From CAZGMC01 sp964526565 (GTDB lineage Bacteria > Pseudomonadota > Alphaproteobacteria > DSM-16000 > Inquilinaceae): a stretch of DNA of 32,242 bases. Below, piece by piece: positions 1 to 7,803 of this stretch. A model generated the notes under the pieces. It saw only the letters and a program-made list of their open reading frames with translations. It was not told where the DNA came from and ran no database searches. The position numbers were made by a program, and so were the translations under genes. How positions within the stretch are numbered: the first letter of the stretch is position 1; every line of letters starts with the position of its first letter. The stretch is taken from NCBI GenBank assembly GCA_964526565.1, contig CAZGMC010000045.1:1-32242 (forward strand), written 5' to 3'.

Positions 1-375
1 CAGACCGACCGCTACGGCATTCTCGAGGTGGGCACGGACGACGGCACGCTGGCGGAGATCACGGGTCTGGTCGAGAAGCCCAAGCCGGCGGAGGCGCCGT
101 CGACGCTCTCGATCATCGGCCGCTACATCCTCCAGCCCGAGCTGTTCAAGGAGCTCGACCGGCAGGAGAAGGGCGCGGGAGGCGAGATCCAGCTCACCGA
201 CGCGATGGCGCGACTCCTGGGCCGGCAGCCGTTCCACGGCCTGCGCTTCGAGGGAACCCGCTACGACTGCGGCGACAAGGCCGGGTTCCTGGCCGCCAAC
301 GTCGCCTTCGCACTGGCGCGCGACGACCTGCGCGACAAGGTGCGCCCGGCGCTGGCCGCCTTGCTGGACCGCTGA
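1..375 (+). CDS. galU: UTP-glucose-1-phosphate uridylyltransferase, C-terminal part
   Basis: Makes UDP-glucose from UTP and glucose-1-phosphate in the cytoplasm. The frame is open from base 1, so the N-terminus, including the nucleotide-binding start, lies outside the window; about 124 residues remain. Family features seen are the VEKP motif early on, the GRYIL stretch, the GGEIQLTDA block and the terminal YDCGDKAGFL segment typical of bacterial GalU. The stop is TGA at 373-375. It is followed after 25 bases by ugd, whose substrate is the GalU product, so the two probably share a transcript. No oddity is visible in the part present. Confidence 0.92.
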   Translation, partial: QTDRYGILEVGTDDGTLAEITGLVEKPKPAEAPSTLSIIGRYILQPELFKELDRQEKGAGGEIQLTDAMARLLGRQPFHGLRFEGTRYDCGDKAGFLAANVAFALARDDLRDKVRPALAALLDR

Positions 376-400
376 CACCAACCGCCACGAGGGCTCGACC

Positions 401-1729
401 ATGCGCATCGCGATGATCGGAACCGGCTATGTCGGGCTGGTGTCCGGCGCATGCTTTTCGGAGTTCGGCGTCGATGTGGTCTGCGTCGACAGGGATGGCG
501 ACAAGATCGCCATGCTCGAACGCGGCGAGATGCCGATCTACGAGCCGGGGCTCGAAAACCTGGTGGCGGGCAACGTCGACGCGGGTCGGCTGAGCTTCAC
601 GACGGATTTGCGCGCCGCGGTGGACGGCGCCGACGCGGTGTTCATCGCGGTGGGTACGCCGACCCGCCGGGGCGACGGCCACGCCGACCTCACCTATGTC
701 TACGGCGCCGCGGAGGAGATCGCCGACGCGCTCGACGGCTATACCGTGTTGGTCACCAAGTCGACGGTCCCGGTGGGCACGGGGCGCGAGGTCGAACGGA
801 TCGTCCACGCTCGGCGGCCCGACGCAGATTTCGACGTCGTCTCCAACCCCGAATTCCTGCGCGAGGGAGCGGCGATCGGCGACTTCATGCGGCCCGACCG
901 CGTCGTCATCGGCGCCGAGGGCGACCGCGCGCGCGACGTGATGCGCGAGCTCTACCGGCCGCTCTACCTCAACGAGACCCCGATCATCTTCACGACGCTG
1001 GAGACCTCCGAGCTCACGAAGTATGCGGCCAACGCCTTCTTGGCCACCAAGATCACCTTCATCAACGAGATGGCCGACCTGTGCGAGCGCGTCGGCGCCG
1101 ACGTCCACGACGTGGCGCGCGGCATCGGCCTGGACGGCCGTATCGGGCGCAAGTTCCTCCATCCCGGGCCCGGCTATGGCGGCTCGTGCTTCCCCAAGGA
1201 CACGTTGGCCCTGGTGACCACGGCGCGCCACCACGAAAGCCCGGTGCGCATCGTCGAGACCGTGGTCGAGATCAACGACACCCGCAAGGCGCAAATGGCC
1301 GACAAGGTCGTCGACGCCTGCGGCGGCTCGGTCGAGGGCAAGACGATCGCGGTACTCGGCCTGACCTTCAAGCCGAACACAGACGACATGCGCGAATCGC
1401 CCTCGCTGGTCATCGTGCCCGCGCTCCAGAAGGCCGGTGCCGCGATCCGCGCCTTCGATCCCGAGGGCATGGGCGAGGCGCGCAAGCATCTCTCCGATGT
1501 CACCTGGTGCGACGACGCCTATGCCGCTATCGACGGCGCCGACGCGCTGGTCATCGTCACGGAGTGGAACGTCTTTCGCGCGCTCGATCTCGCGCGCGTC
1601 AAGTCGCTGATGAAGGCACCGGTGATGGTCGACCTGCGCAACATCTACAACCCCGCCGAAATGGCCGAGGCCGGCTTCGAGTACACCAGTGTGGGCCGGC
1701 CGTGGCCGCTGGCCGGAGGCCGGGCATGA
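401..1729 (+). CDS. ugd: UDP-glucose 6-dehydrogenase
   Basis: Oxidises UDP-glucose to UDP-glucuronate with two NAD+, feeding capsule or exopolysaccharide synthesis. The protein has 442 residues, normal for the family. An N-terminal Rossmann motif GTGYVG is at residues 7-12. The central dimerisation domain carries the catalytic cysteine in GGSCFPKD, Cys263. The C-terminal UDP-binding domain begins near the LGLTFKPNTDDMRESPS block. The ATG is preceded by GAGGG as a ribosome site. The stop overlaps the start of the next gene (ATGA), which suggests translational coupling. It lies directly behind galU, consistent with a UDP-sugar operon. Confidence 0.96.
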   Translation: MRIAMIGTGYVGLVSGACFSEFGVDVVCVDRDGDKIAMLERGEMPIYEPGLENLVAGNVDAGRLSFTTDLRAAVDGADAVFIAVGTPTRRGDGHADLTYVYGAAEEIADALDGYTVLVTKSTVPVGTGREVERIVHARRPDADFDVVSNPEFLREGAAIGDFMRPDRVVIGAEGDRARDVMRELYRPLYLNETPIIFTTLETSELTKYAANAFLATKITFINEMADLCERVGADVHDVARGIGLDGRIGRKFLHPGPGYGGSCFPKDTLALVTTARHHESPVRIVETVVEINDTRKAQMADKVVDACGGSVEGKTIAVLGLTFKPNTDDMRESPSLVIVPALQKAGAAIRAFDPEGMGEARKHLSDVTWCDDAYAAIDGADALVIVTEWNVFRALDLARVKSLMKAPVMVDLRNIYNPAEMAEAGFEYTSVGRPWPLAGGRA

Positions 1730-3102
1730 GCCGAGGACACGAGCTCGCGACGAGCATCCTGCGCGAATACGACATTCGCGGCGTGGTGGGCCAGACCCTC
1801 GACGCCGAGGATGCCCGAGCGGTGGGCCGGGCGCTGGGCACCATGGTGGTTCGGCGCGGCGGGAGCCGCGTGTGCCTGGGCTATGACGGCCGCGACAGCT
1901 CGCCGGGCTTCTCCTCGGCGGCGCGCGAGGGGCTGCAGGCGGCCGGGGTCGACGTGATCGATGTGGGCCTGGGCCCGACGCCGATGCTGTATTACGCCGT
2001 GTTCGCGCTCGACACCGACGGCGGGGTGATGGTGACCGCCTCGCACAACCCGCCGGAGTACAACGGCTTCAAGCTGATGCTCGGCAAGGAGTCGCTGTAC
2101 GGCTCGGGCATCCAGGAACTGGGGCGCGTCGCGCGCGACGGCGACTTTGCCGGAGGCGCGGGCGGCGCCGAGCGGCAGGAGATGCTGGAGCCCTACGTGG
2201 CGCGGCTGGCGGGGGACTTTCGCGGCGGCAGGCCGCTCAAGGTCGCCTGGGACGCCGGCAACGGCGCGGCGGGCGAGGCGATGCGCCTGCTGACCGAGCG
2301 GCTGCCCGGCGAGCACGTGCTGCTCAACGCCGAGATCGACGGCAGCTTCCCCAACCACCATCCGGACCCCACCGTGCCCGAGAACCTGGAGCAGCTCCAG
2401 GAGACAGTGCGCGCCCAGGGATGCGACCTGGGCCTGGCGTTCGACGGCGACGGCGACCGGCTGGGCGTGGTCGACGGCGAGGGCCGGATCCTGTGGGCCG
2501 ACCAGGTTCTGGTGCTGCTGGCGCGCGAGGTGTTGGGCGAGCACGCGGGCGCCACGGTGATCGCCGACGTCAAGGCAAGCCAAGTGCTGTTCGACGAGAT
2601 CGCGCGCATGGGCGGCACGCCATTGATGTGGAAGACCGGCCATTCGCTGATCAAGGCCAAGATGAAGGAAGTGGGGGCGCCGCTGTCGGGCGAAATGAGC
2701 GGCCATATCTTCTACGCCGACCGCTACTACGGCTTCGACGATGCCCTCTATGCCGCGGTGCGGCTGCTCGGCATCCTCTCGCGAGAGGAGATTGCGCTCG
2801 CGGCGTTCCGCGACGCGCTGCCGCCGGTGGTCAACACGCCCGAGCTGCGCTTCGACTGCCCCGAGGAGCGCAAGAAGCCGGTCATCGAGGAGGTGCGCAA
2901 GCGCCTCGCCCAGGCCGGTGCCGAGGTGGACGGCACCGACGGCGTTCGGGTCAAGAACGAGCATGGCTGGTGGTTGCTGCGGGCGTCCAACACACAAGAC
3001 GCGCTCGTGGCCCGCTGCGAGGGGCGCGACGCGCCCGGGCTCGAGGCGCTCAAGCGCGAGCTCAACGACCAACTCGCCCGGTCGGGGCTGGCCGAGGTCT
3101 GA
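1726..3102 (+). CDS. algC: Phosphomannomutase/phosphoglucomutase (AlgC type)
   Basis: Interconverts hexose-6- and hexose-1-phosphates, supplying glucose-1-phosphate for GalU or mannose-1-phosphate for GDP-mannose. The 458 residues show the four alpha-D-phosphohexomutase signatures: the phosphoserine loop TASHNPP (Ser106), the Mg-binding FDGDGDR (239-245), the sugar loop GEMSGH (322-327) and the phosphate loop RASNT (419-423). The frame stays open far upstream, over ugd, but that part is a shadow. The ATG overlapping the ugd stop fits the normal start of the family (EYDIRG at about residue 14). The preference for mannose or glucose cannot be read from the sequence. Confidence 0.94.
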   Translation: MSRGHELATSILREYDIRGVVGQTLDAEDARAVGRALGTMVVRRGGSRVCLGYDGRDSSPGFSSAAREGLQAAGVDVIDVGLGPTPMLYYAVFALDTDGGVMVTASHNPPEYNGFKLMLGKESLYGSGIQELGRVARDGDFAGGAGGAERQEMLEPYVARLAGDFRGGRPLKVAWDAGNGAAGEAMRLLTERLPGEHVLLNAEIDGSFPNHHPDPTVPENLEQLQETVRAQGCDLGLAFDGDGDRLGVVDGEGRILWADQVLVLLAREVLGEHAGATVIADVKASQVLFDEIARMGGTPLMWKTGHSLIKAKMKEVGAPLSGEMSGHIFYADRYYGFDDALYAAVRLLGILSREEIALAAFRDALPPVVNTPELRFDCPEERKKPVIEEVRKRLAQAGAEVDGTDGVRVKNEHGWWLLRASNTQDALVARCEGRDAPGLEALKRELNDQLARSGLAEV

Positions 3103-3165
3103 CCGGCGCCCGCAGGTCGCGGTCAATCGGTTTTATCCAAGTTCGACATTTGTCCCGCAGCGTAC

Positions 3166-3190
3166 CCCGATACCTGAAAGGAATATCGGG
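3166..3190 (+). other. Hairpin between the mutase gene and the cyclotransferase gene
   Basis: CCCGATA and TATCGGG form a perfect 7-bp stem, and an inner CC/GG pair closes a TGAAA loop with two unpaired A on the right side. There is no T run after it, so it is at best a weak terminator or an mRNA-stabilising structure. Confidence 0.4.
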
Positions 3191-3250
3191 CGAGGGGATG
3201 GACCCCGACCGACGCGCCGGCCCAAGCGGCCCTGGACCCCGAGAGGTCGG

Positions 3251-3742
3251 ATGGACTATGCCGGGGGTATGGCCGATTTCTTCTTCTACGGCACGCTGCT
3301 CGACCCCGGGGTGCGCGCGGCCGTCGTGGGGCGCGAAGTGCCGGACGCCGCCGGGGAACCGGCGGTACTCCACGGCTACAAAAGGGTGTCGGTGCGCGGT
3401 GTGACCTATCCAGTCATCCTGCCCGATGCCTCGGACGTGGTGCGTGGCACCGTATTCCGCGGCTTCGACGCATATGAGTGCGCCCGGCTCAGCCGGTTCG
3501 AGGGCGAACGCTACGGCGCGCACCGGCGCGAGGTCGCGCTGGAGGCGGGCGCAACGGATCGGCCGTGGGTCTACGTGCCGGTGCGCCGGGTACCTGCGCT
3601 ACCGCGGCCGTGGGACTACGAACAATGGGCGCGCCTGCATCGTCGGCGCTACCTTGCCGCTGCACGGCAGTTCGGCCGCACGCTTCCGGCGCGCGAGATC
3701 CGGGCGCGCGAGCAGGCGTGGAGGCGCCTCGGCGCCGTTTAG
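3251..3742 (+). CDS. Gamma-glutamylcyclotransferase (AIG2-like) family protein
   Basis: A 163-residue cytoplasmic protein of the GGCT/AIG2 fold. The N-terminus shows FFYGTLLDPGV, the YGTL substrate-binding loop of the family. The SRFEGERYGAHRREV segment carries the glutamate in the position of the family catalytic acid. Family members release 5-oxoproline from gamma-glutamyl peptides or amines; the substrate here is unknown. A second ATG at 3269 sits closer to the conserved FFYGTL and may be the real start. The gene is separated from the sugar genes by 148 bases with a hairpin, so it probably has its own promoter. Confidence 0.75.
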   Translation: MDYAGGMADFFFYGTLLDPGVRAAVVGREVPDAAGEPAVLHGYKRVSVRGVTYPVILPDASDVVRGTVFRGFDAYECARLSRFEGERYGAHRREVALEAGATDRPWVYVPVRRVPALPRPWDYEQWARLHRRRYLAAARQFGRTLPAREIRAREQAWRRLGAV

Positions 3743-3913
3743 CGGTGGCATGACCGTTCGGGCGAGAATTTCGGTAAAGTCCGGGCATGGCGATGCAATC
3801 AGGTGGGTCCAGCACAGCGGGAAAGTCTCACGGCGACAGACCATTCCACGCACCCTGCGTGTGGCTGCTGCGTTGCGGATTCCACTCGTTGATGCTGCAG
3901 CGCACAATCATCG

Positions 3914-3941
3914 TTGACATAAGTGATATGGTTAATATCTA
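3914..3941 (+). promoter_or_regulatory. Probable sigma-70 promoter of the phasin gene
   Basis: A perfect TTGACA (3914-3919) is followed after 16 bases by TATCTA (3936-3941). The neighbouring palindrome starts 6 bases after the -10 box, so it would cover the transcription start, as expected for a repressor site. Confidence 0.55.
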
Positions 3942-3946
3942 CTAGC

Positions 3947-3965
3947 CATGCTGCAATGCAGCATG
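3947..3965 (+). promoter_or_regulatory. PhaR-type operator (CTGC-N3-GCAG palindrome)
   Basis: CATGCTGCA and TGCAGCATG are perfect inverted repeats around one central base. The core is CTGC-AAT-GCAG, matching the CTGC-N3-GCAG type of site known for PhaR, the polyhydroxyalkanoate-sensing repressor of phasin genes in Paracoccus and Rhodobacter. It lies just downstream of the -10 box of the phasin promoter. The PhaR gene is not in this window. Confidence 0.65.
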
Positions 3966-4064
3966 GGCGGTTGACGGTAATGGCGACGACATTGAGTTCA
4001 CCGCGTGCGGGCGCGCTACCCCGGCACGCGGGCATCGGGCAACCAGACTTATAGGAGGCATATC

Positions 4065-4760
4065 ATGAGCGCGAAGACCAGCGGCACCACTTCGGCGAAG
4101 ACGGAAGCACAAACCCAGGCGCAGCAAGGCGCCGCGGCCGCCGAGAAGACGGCCAAGAGCAGCACCGCTGCTGTCGAGCAGGCGGCCAATAGCGGCACCG
4201 CCGCCGTCGAGCAGGCGGCGAAGAGCGGCACCGTTGCCGTCGAGCAGGCGGTCAAGTCCAACACCGAGGCCTTCGACAAGGCATTCGCTTCCTCCAAGGA
4301 GGGCTTCGGCAAGGCGCTGGATGCCGGCAATCAGGCGTTCACCCAGAGCTTCGACCAGGCGATGAAGTTCACCAAGGACCAGGTCGGGCGCTATTACCCG
4401 GACGCGGCCAAGAGCTTCGACGAGCTGGCCGAGGTGCAGAAGGACAATGCCGAGGCGTTCTTTGCTGCGCAGACGGCGGCGACCAAGGGCGCCGAGACGA
4501 TCGGCGAGCAGATCTACGCCTTCAATCGCAAGGCGGTCGATGCCGGGCTGGAGACGATGAAGGCGATGTTCGGCGTCAAGTCGTTCCAGGACGCGCTCGA
4601 GCTGCAGACGGGGTTCGCGCGCGAGCGTTTCGAGGATTTGGTGGCCGAGAGCGCCAAGCTCTCCGAGCTGACGATCCAGACCTCGAAGGAGACCGTCGAG
4701 CCGATCACCGCGCGCCTGTCGCAGACCGTCGAGACGGCGTTCAAGCCGATCGGCCGTTGA
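4065..4760 (+). CDS. phaP: Phasin family protein (polyhydroxyalkanoate granule surface)
   Basis: A 231-residue soluble helical protein rich in Ala, Lys, Glu and Thr. Phasins coat intracellular polyester granules. The N-terminal third holds six consecutive 11-residue units (residues 31-96), the first three nearly identical, predicting one long amphipathic helix. The C-terminal half has the phasin-like segments KSFDELAEVQKDNAEAF and FGVKSFQDALELQ, followed by FARERFEDLVAESAKLSEL. The ATG chosen has AGGAGG 9 bases upstream; an in-frame ATG 60 bases earlier lacks such a site. The gene has its own promoter, operator and terminator, so it is monocistronic. The symbol is by family; paralogues are common. 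Confidence 0.88.
   Translation: MSAKTSGTTSAKTEAQTQAQQGAAAAEKTAKSSTAAVEQAANSGTAAVEQAAKSGTVAVEQAVKSNTEAFDKAFASSKEGFGKALDAGNQAFTQSFDQAMKFTKDQVGRYYPDAAKSFDELAEVQKDNAEAFFAAQTAATKGAETIGEQIYAFNRKAVDAGLETMKAMFGVKSFQDALELQTGFARERFEDLVAESAKLSELTIQTSKETVEPITARLSQTVETAFKPIGR
4155..4352 (+). repeat. Six 33-bp in-frame units in the phasin gene
   Basis: Units begin at 4155, 4188, 4221, 4254, 4287 and 4320. The first three encode KSSTAAVEQAA, NSGTAAVEQAA and KSGTVAVEQAV. The next three drift to KSNTEAFDKAF, ASSKEGFGKAL and DAGNQAFTQSF. The shared period shows growth by internal duplication. Confidence 0.85.
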
Positions 4761-4782
4761 CGAAGCCCGGCACGGCGGGTTG

Positions 4783-4812
4783 GGGCCCGGCGTCGGTGCG
4801 CCGGGCCCTTTT
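4783..4812 (+). terminator. Rho-independent terminator of the phasin gene
   Basis: GGGCCCGGCG and CGCCGGGCCC form a perfect 10-bp stem around the loop TCGGTG, followed directly by TTTT. It starts 22 bases after the phasin stop. Confidence 0.88.
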
Positions 4813-4934
4813 CGTTGGGGTGGCACTTTCTTAAGCCCGGCGACGTACGATAGGGTGGCAGCGTTCTTCGAAGCCGGAAACGGGGGGCGCGGAGTTCACG
4901 GGGGTGCGAACGCGGAATGGCCTGGGCGAATGAT

Positions 4935-4963
4935 CTTTCACCCGCTTTCAAAACCCATATCAT
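4935..4963 (+). promoter_or_regulatory. Possible promoter of clpS-clpA
   Basis: CTTTCA (4935-4940) and TATCAT (4958-4963) are spaced 17 bases. The same stretch reads CCCATAT at 4954-4960, resembling the -10 of heat-shock sigma-32 promoters (CCCCATNT), with CTTTCAC upstream as a poor -35. Which sigma factor would use it cannot be decided by eye. Confidence 0.3.
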
Positions 4964-5002
4964 GGACTATGTAACGTCGGGCAGGATGCCAGGCTACGGA
5001 CG

Positions 5003-5326
5003 ATGAGCGACGACAGGCGCGACCAGAACGACGAGAACACCGGCGTTGTCATCGAGGCCCGGCCGAAGACCAAGCGGCCGTCCATGTACAAGGTCTTGAT
5101 GCTCAACGACGACTACACCCCGATGGAATTCGTGGTGCATGTTTTGGAGCGCTTTTTCTCCAAATCGCGGGAGGAGGCGACGCGCATCATGCTCCATGTC
5201 CATCAGCGCGGGGTCGGTGTGTGTGGCGTCTACACCTACGAGGTCGCCGAAACCAAAGTCACCCAGGTCATGGACTTTGCCCGCCGTCATCAGCATCCTC
5301 TGCAATGCACCCTCGAGAAGGAATAG
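5003..5326 (+). CDS. clpS: ATP-dependent Clp protease adaptor ClpS
   Basis: Binds proteins with N-terminal destabilising residues and hands them to ClpAP. The 107-residue protein has a flexible polar N-terminal tail and then the ClpS fold. The N-degron pocket residues of the E. coli protein are all present: Asn35, Asp36, Asp37, Thr39, Met41 and His67. The segment GVCGVYTYEVAETKV is the conserved ClpA-facing region. clpA starts 11 bases after the stop, so the adaptor and its unfoldase are co-transcribed. Many alphaproteobacteria have a second ClpS elsewhere; this one is the clpA-linked copy. Confidence 0.96.
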   Translation: MSDDRRDQNDENTGVVIEARPKTKRPSMYKVLMLNDDYTPMEFVVHVLERFFSKSREEATRIMLHVHQRGVGVCGVYTYEVAETKVTQVMDFARRHQHPLQCTLEKE

Positions 5327-5337
5327 GCGACGCAGCC

Positions 5338-7620
5338 ATGTTATCGTCCAACCTCGAACAGTCCCTTCACCGCGCGCTCGCCTACGCCAACGAGCGAGGC
5401 CACGAATACGCGACGCTGGAACACCTGCTGCTGGCCCTGACCGAGGACCAGGATGCGGTTTCGGTGCTGCGCGCGTGCGGCGTCGATATGGACCGGCTGC
5501 GCAACGAGCTCGCCGAGTACATCGACAGCGAGCTCGCGGGCCTTCGCACCGGCGGCGGCGAGGAGGCCAAGCCCACCGCCGGCTTCCAGCGCGTGCTCCA
5601 GCGCGCGGCGATCCACGTCCAGTCGTCGGGCCGCGAGGAGGTGACCGGCGCCAACGTGCTGGTCGCCATGTTCGCCGAGCGCGAGAGCCACGCCGTGTTC
5701 TTCCTGCAGGAGCAGGACATGAGCCGCTTCGACGCGGTCAACTACATCTCGCACGGCATTGCCAAGGTGCCGGGCCGGTCCGAGGCGCGCACGGTTCACG
5801 GCGCCGAGGAGGAGACCCAGGGGGAGGCCGGCGTGAAGCAGGGCCGCGAGGCGCTCAACGCCTATTGCGTCGACCTCAACGAGAAGGCGCTCAAGGGCAA
5901 GATCGATCCGCTGATCGGGCGCGAGCAAGAGGTTGAGCGGACGATCCAGATCCTGTGCCGCCGGCAGAAGAACAACCCGCTCTATGTCGGCGATCCCGGT
6001 GTGGGCAAGACCGCGATCGCCGAGGGTCTGGCGCGGCGCATCGTCCATGACGACGTGCCCGAGGTGCTGCGCGGCTCCCGCATCNNNNNNNNNNGCGGCG
6101 ATTTCGAGGAGCGGCTCAAGGCGGTGCTGCAGGAGCTCGAGGGCACCGACGGCGCGATCCTGTTCATCGACGAGATCCACACCGTGATCGGCGCCGGCGC
6201 CACGTCAGGCGGCTCGATGGACGCGTCGAACCTGCTCAAGCCGGCGCTGGCATCGGGCACGCTGCGCTGCGTCGGCTCGACCACCTACAAGGAGTTCCGA
6301 AACTACTTCGAGAAGGACCGCGCCCTGGTCCGCCGGTTCCAGAAGATCGACGTCAACGAGCCGTCGGTCGAGGATACGGTCAAGATCCTGCGCGGCCTGA
6401 AGCCCTACTACGAGGAGCATCACGGCATCCGCTACACCGCGGAGGCGTTGCGCTCGGCCGTCGACCTGTCGGCGCGGTACATCAACGACCGCAAGCTGCC
6501 CGACAAGGCGATCGACGTGATCGACGAGGTGGGCGCGGCACAGATGCTGCTGCCGCCGTCGCGGCGCAAGAAGACGGTGTCGGTGAAGGACGTCGAGGGC
6601 ATCGTGGCCAAGATCGCCCGCATTCCGCCGAAGACGGTTTCCCGCGACGACAAGCGTACGCTCCAGAACCTGGAGACCGATCTCAAGCGCATGGTCTTCG
6701 GCCAGGACAACGCCATCGACCAGCTCGTGGCCGCGATCAAGCTGTCGCGCGCCGGACTGCGCGAGCCGGAGAAGCCGATCGGCAGCTACCTGTTCTCGGG
6801 CCCGACCGGCGTCGGCAAGACCGAGGTCGCGCGCCAACTGGCCCTGACGCTGGGTGTCGAGCTGACCCGCTTCGACATGTCGGAATATATGGAGCGGCAC
6901 TCGGTCTCGCGGCTGATCGGCGCGCCTCCGGGCTATGTCGGCTTCGACCAGGGCGGTCTCTTGACCGATGCGATCGACCAGCACCCCTACGGCGTCCTCC
7001 TGCTCGACGAGATCGAGAAAGCGCATCCGGACCTGTTCAATATCCTCCTGCAGGTCATGGACCACGGCAAGCTGACCGATCATAACGGCAAGATCGTGGA
7101 CTTCCGCAACGTGATCCTGATCATGACCACCAATGCGGGCGCGCAGGACCTCGCCAAGCCGGCCATCGGCTTCGAGCGCACGACCCGCGAGGGCGACGAC
7201 CAGGAAGCGATCGAGCGGCTGTTCACGCCCGAGTTCCGCAACCGCCTGGACGCGGTTATCGCGTTCCGCGGGCTGGGGCCCGAGGTGGTGCGCCGCGTGG
7301 TCGACAAGTTCGTGATGCAACTCGAGGAGCAGCTTGCGGACCGCGCCGTCACCATCGAGCTGAGCGACGAGGCCCGCGACTGGCTGGCCAAGCGCGGCTA
7401 CGACGAGACCTTCGGCGCCCGGCCGCTGGGCCGTGTGATCCAGGAGCACATCAAGAAGCCTCTTGCCGAGGAGTTGCTGTTCGGCAAGCTCACCGCCGGC
7501 GGTCAGGTGCACATCGAGGTCAAGGACGACAAGCTGTCCTTCAACTTCACCAAGAACCCACCCGGCAAGGGCAAGGGTGGCGGCGGCTCCGCCAAGCAGG
7601 AACCGGTGCTCGCGGAGTAG
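5338..7620 (+). CDS. clpA: ATP-dependent Clp protease ATP-binding subunit ClpA (internal assembly gap)
   Basis: AAA+ unfoldase that feeds substrates to ClpP. In order (visible numbering): double Clp N-domain (1-150), D1 with Walker A GDPGVGKT (218-225) and Walker B ILFIDEIH (274-281), then D2 with Walker A GPTGVGKT (488-495) and LLLDEIEKAH. The ClpP-docking tripeptide is IGF (610-612), and the C-terminal domain follows. The 760 visible residues include four unknown ones from a run of 10 N between CATC and GCGGCG. By comparison with E. coli ClpA about 15 residues belong there, so roughly 11 are missing although the frame is kept. The start is the ATG just after clpS; upstream in-frame sequence overlaps clpS and is not used. 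Confidence 0.96.
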   Translation: MLSSNLEQSLHRALAYANERGHEYATLEHLLLALTEDQDAVSVLRACGVDMDRLRNELAEYIDSELAGLRTGGGEEAKPTAGFQRVLQRAAIHVQSSGREEVTGANVLVAMFAERESHAVFFLQEQDMSRFDAVNYISHGIAKVPGRSEARTVHGAEEETQGEAGVKQGREALNAYCVDLNEKALKGKIDPLIGREQEVERTIQILCRRQKNNPLYVGDPGVGKTAIAEGLARRIVHDDVPEVLRGSRIXXXXGDFEERLKAVLQELEGTDGAILFIDEIHTVIGAGATSGGSMDASNLLKPALASGTLRCVGSTTYKEFRNYFEKDRALVRRFQKIDVNEPSVEDTVKILRGLKPYYEEHHGIRYTAEALRSAVDLSARYINDRKLPDKAIDVIDEVGAAQMLLPPSRRKKTVSVKDVEGIVAKIARIPPKTVSRDDKRTLQNLETDLKRMVFGQDNAIDQLVAAIKLSRAGLREPEKPIGSYLFSGPTGVGKTEVARQLALTLGVELTRFDMSEYMERHSVSRLIGAPPGYVGFDQGGLLTDAIDQHPYGVLLLDEIEKAHPDLFNILLQVMDHGKLTDHNGKIVDFRNVILIMTTNAGAQDLAKPAIGFERTTREGDDQEAIERLFTPEFRNRLDAVIAFRGLGPEVVRRVVDKFVMQLEEQLADRAVTIELSDEARDWLAKRGYDETFGARPLGRVIQEHIKKPLAEELLFGKLTAGGQVHIEVKDDKLSFNFTKNPPGKGKGGGGSAKQEPVLAE
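6085..6094. other. Assembly gap of 10 N inside clpA
   Basis: Ten unknown bases interrupt the D1 domain just before GDFEERLKA. The family normally has about 15 residues between the preceding Ile and this Gly, roughly 43 unseen bases, so the N run is a fixed-size placeholder rather than a measured length. Confidence 0.95.
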
Positions 7621-7655
7621 GGCCGCCCCTGCCTGCACGCACGCGTGACGTAAAC

Positions 7656-7688
7656 GAGGGGTGGCGGCCGAGCAGGGCGCCACCCCTC
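7656..7688 (+). terminator. Terminator after clpA
   Basis: GAGGGGTGGCG and CGCCACCCCTC form a perfect 11-bp stem with an 11-base loop, followed by a short pyrimidine tail (TCTCTT). It lies 35 bases past the clpA stop. The tail is poorer in T than in a textbook terminator. Confidence 0.7.
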
Positions 7689-7803
7689 TCTCTTGGCCGG
7701 ATTACCCCTGCGCCGATCATCCGATGCCGGTCAGCCGCGCTTGCGCCGGCTCGCGGCGCCGTGTTTGCTGGGCTTGGTTCCAACAACGGTCGGGCGGCGC
7801 TCG

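Larger units (their letters stand above)
3743..4064 (+). other. Intergenic region upstream of the phasin gene
   Basis: This 322-base stretch has no credible gene. It becomes AT-richer towards its right half and holds a promoter-like element and a perfect palindrome (separate entries). A near copy of the operator half-site pattern, CTGC-GTT-GCGG, lies at 3868-3878. The leader ends in a strong ribosome site, AGGAGG, just before the phasin ATG. Confidence 0.6.

Noticed and set aside
194..1489. Minus-strand 431-codon frame opposite galU/ugd, and similar long antisense frames at 1645-3126, 6205-7683, 7717-9174 and 19920-22505
   Set aside because: All are shadows of well-recognised genes with no recognisable domains and biased Arg/Ala/Gly composition.
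451..1725. Long in-frame extension of the phosphohexomutase upstream, suggesting a fusion protein
   Set aside because: The extension overlaps ugd in another frame and is Arg-rich nonsense. The ATG at 1726 gives the normal family start.
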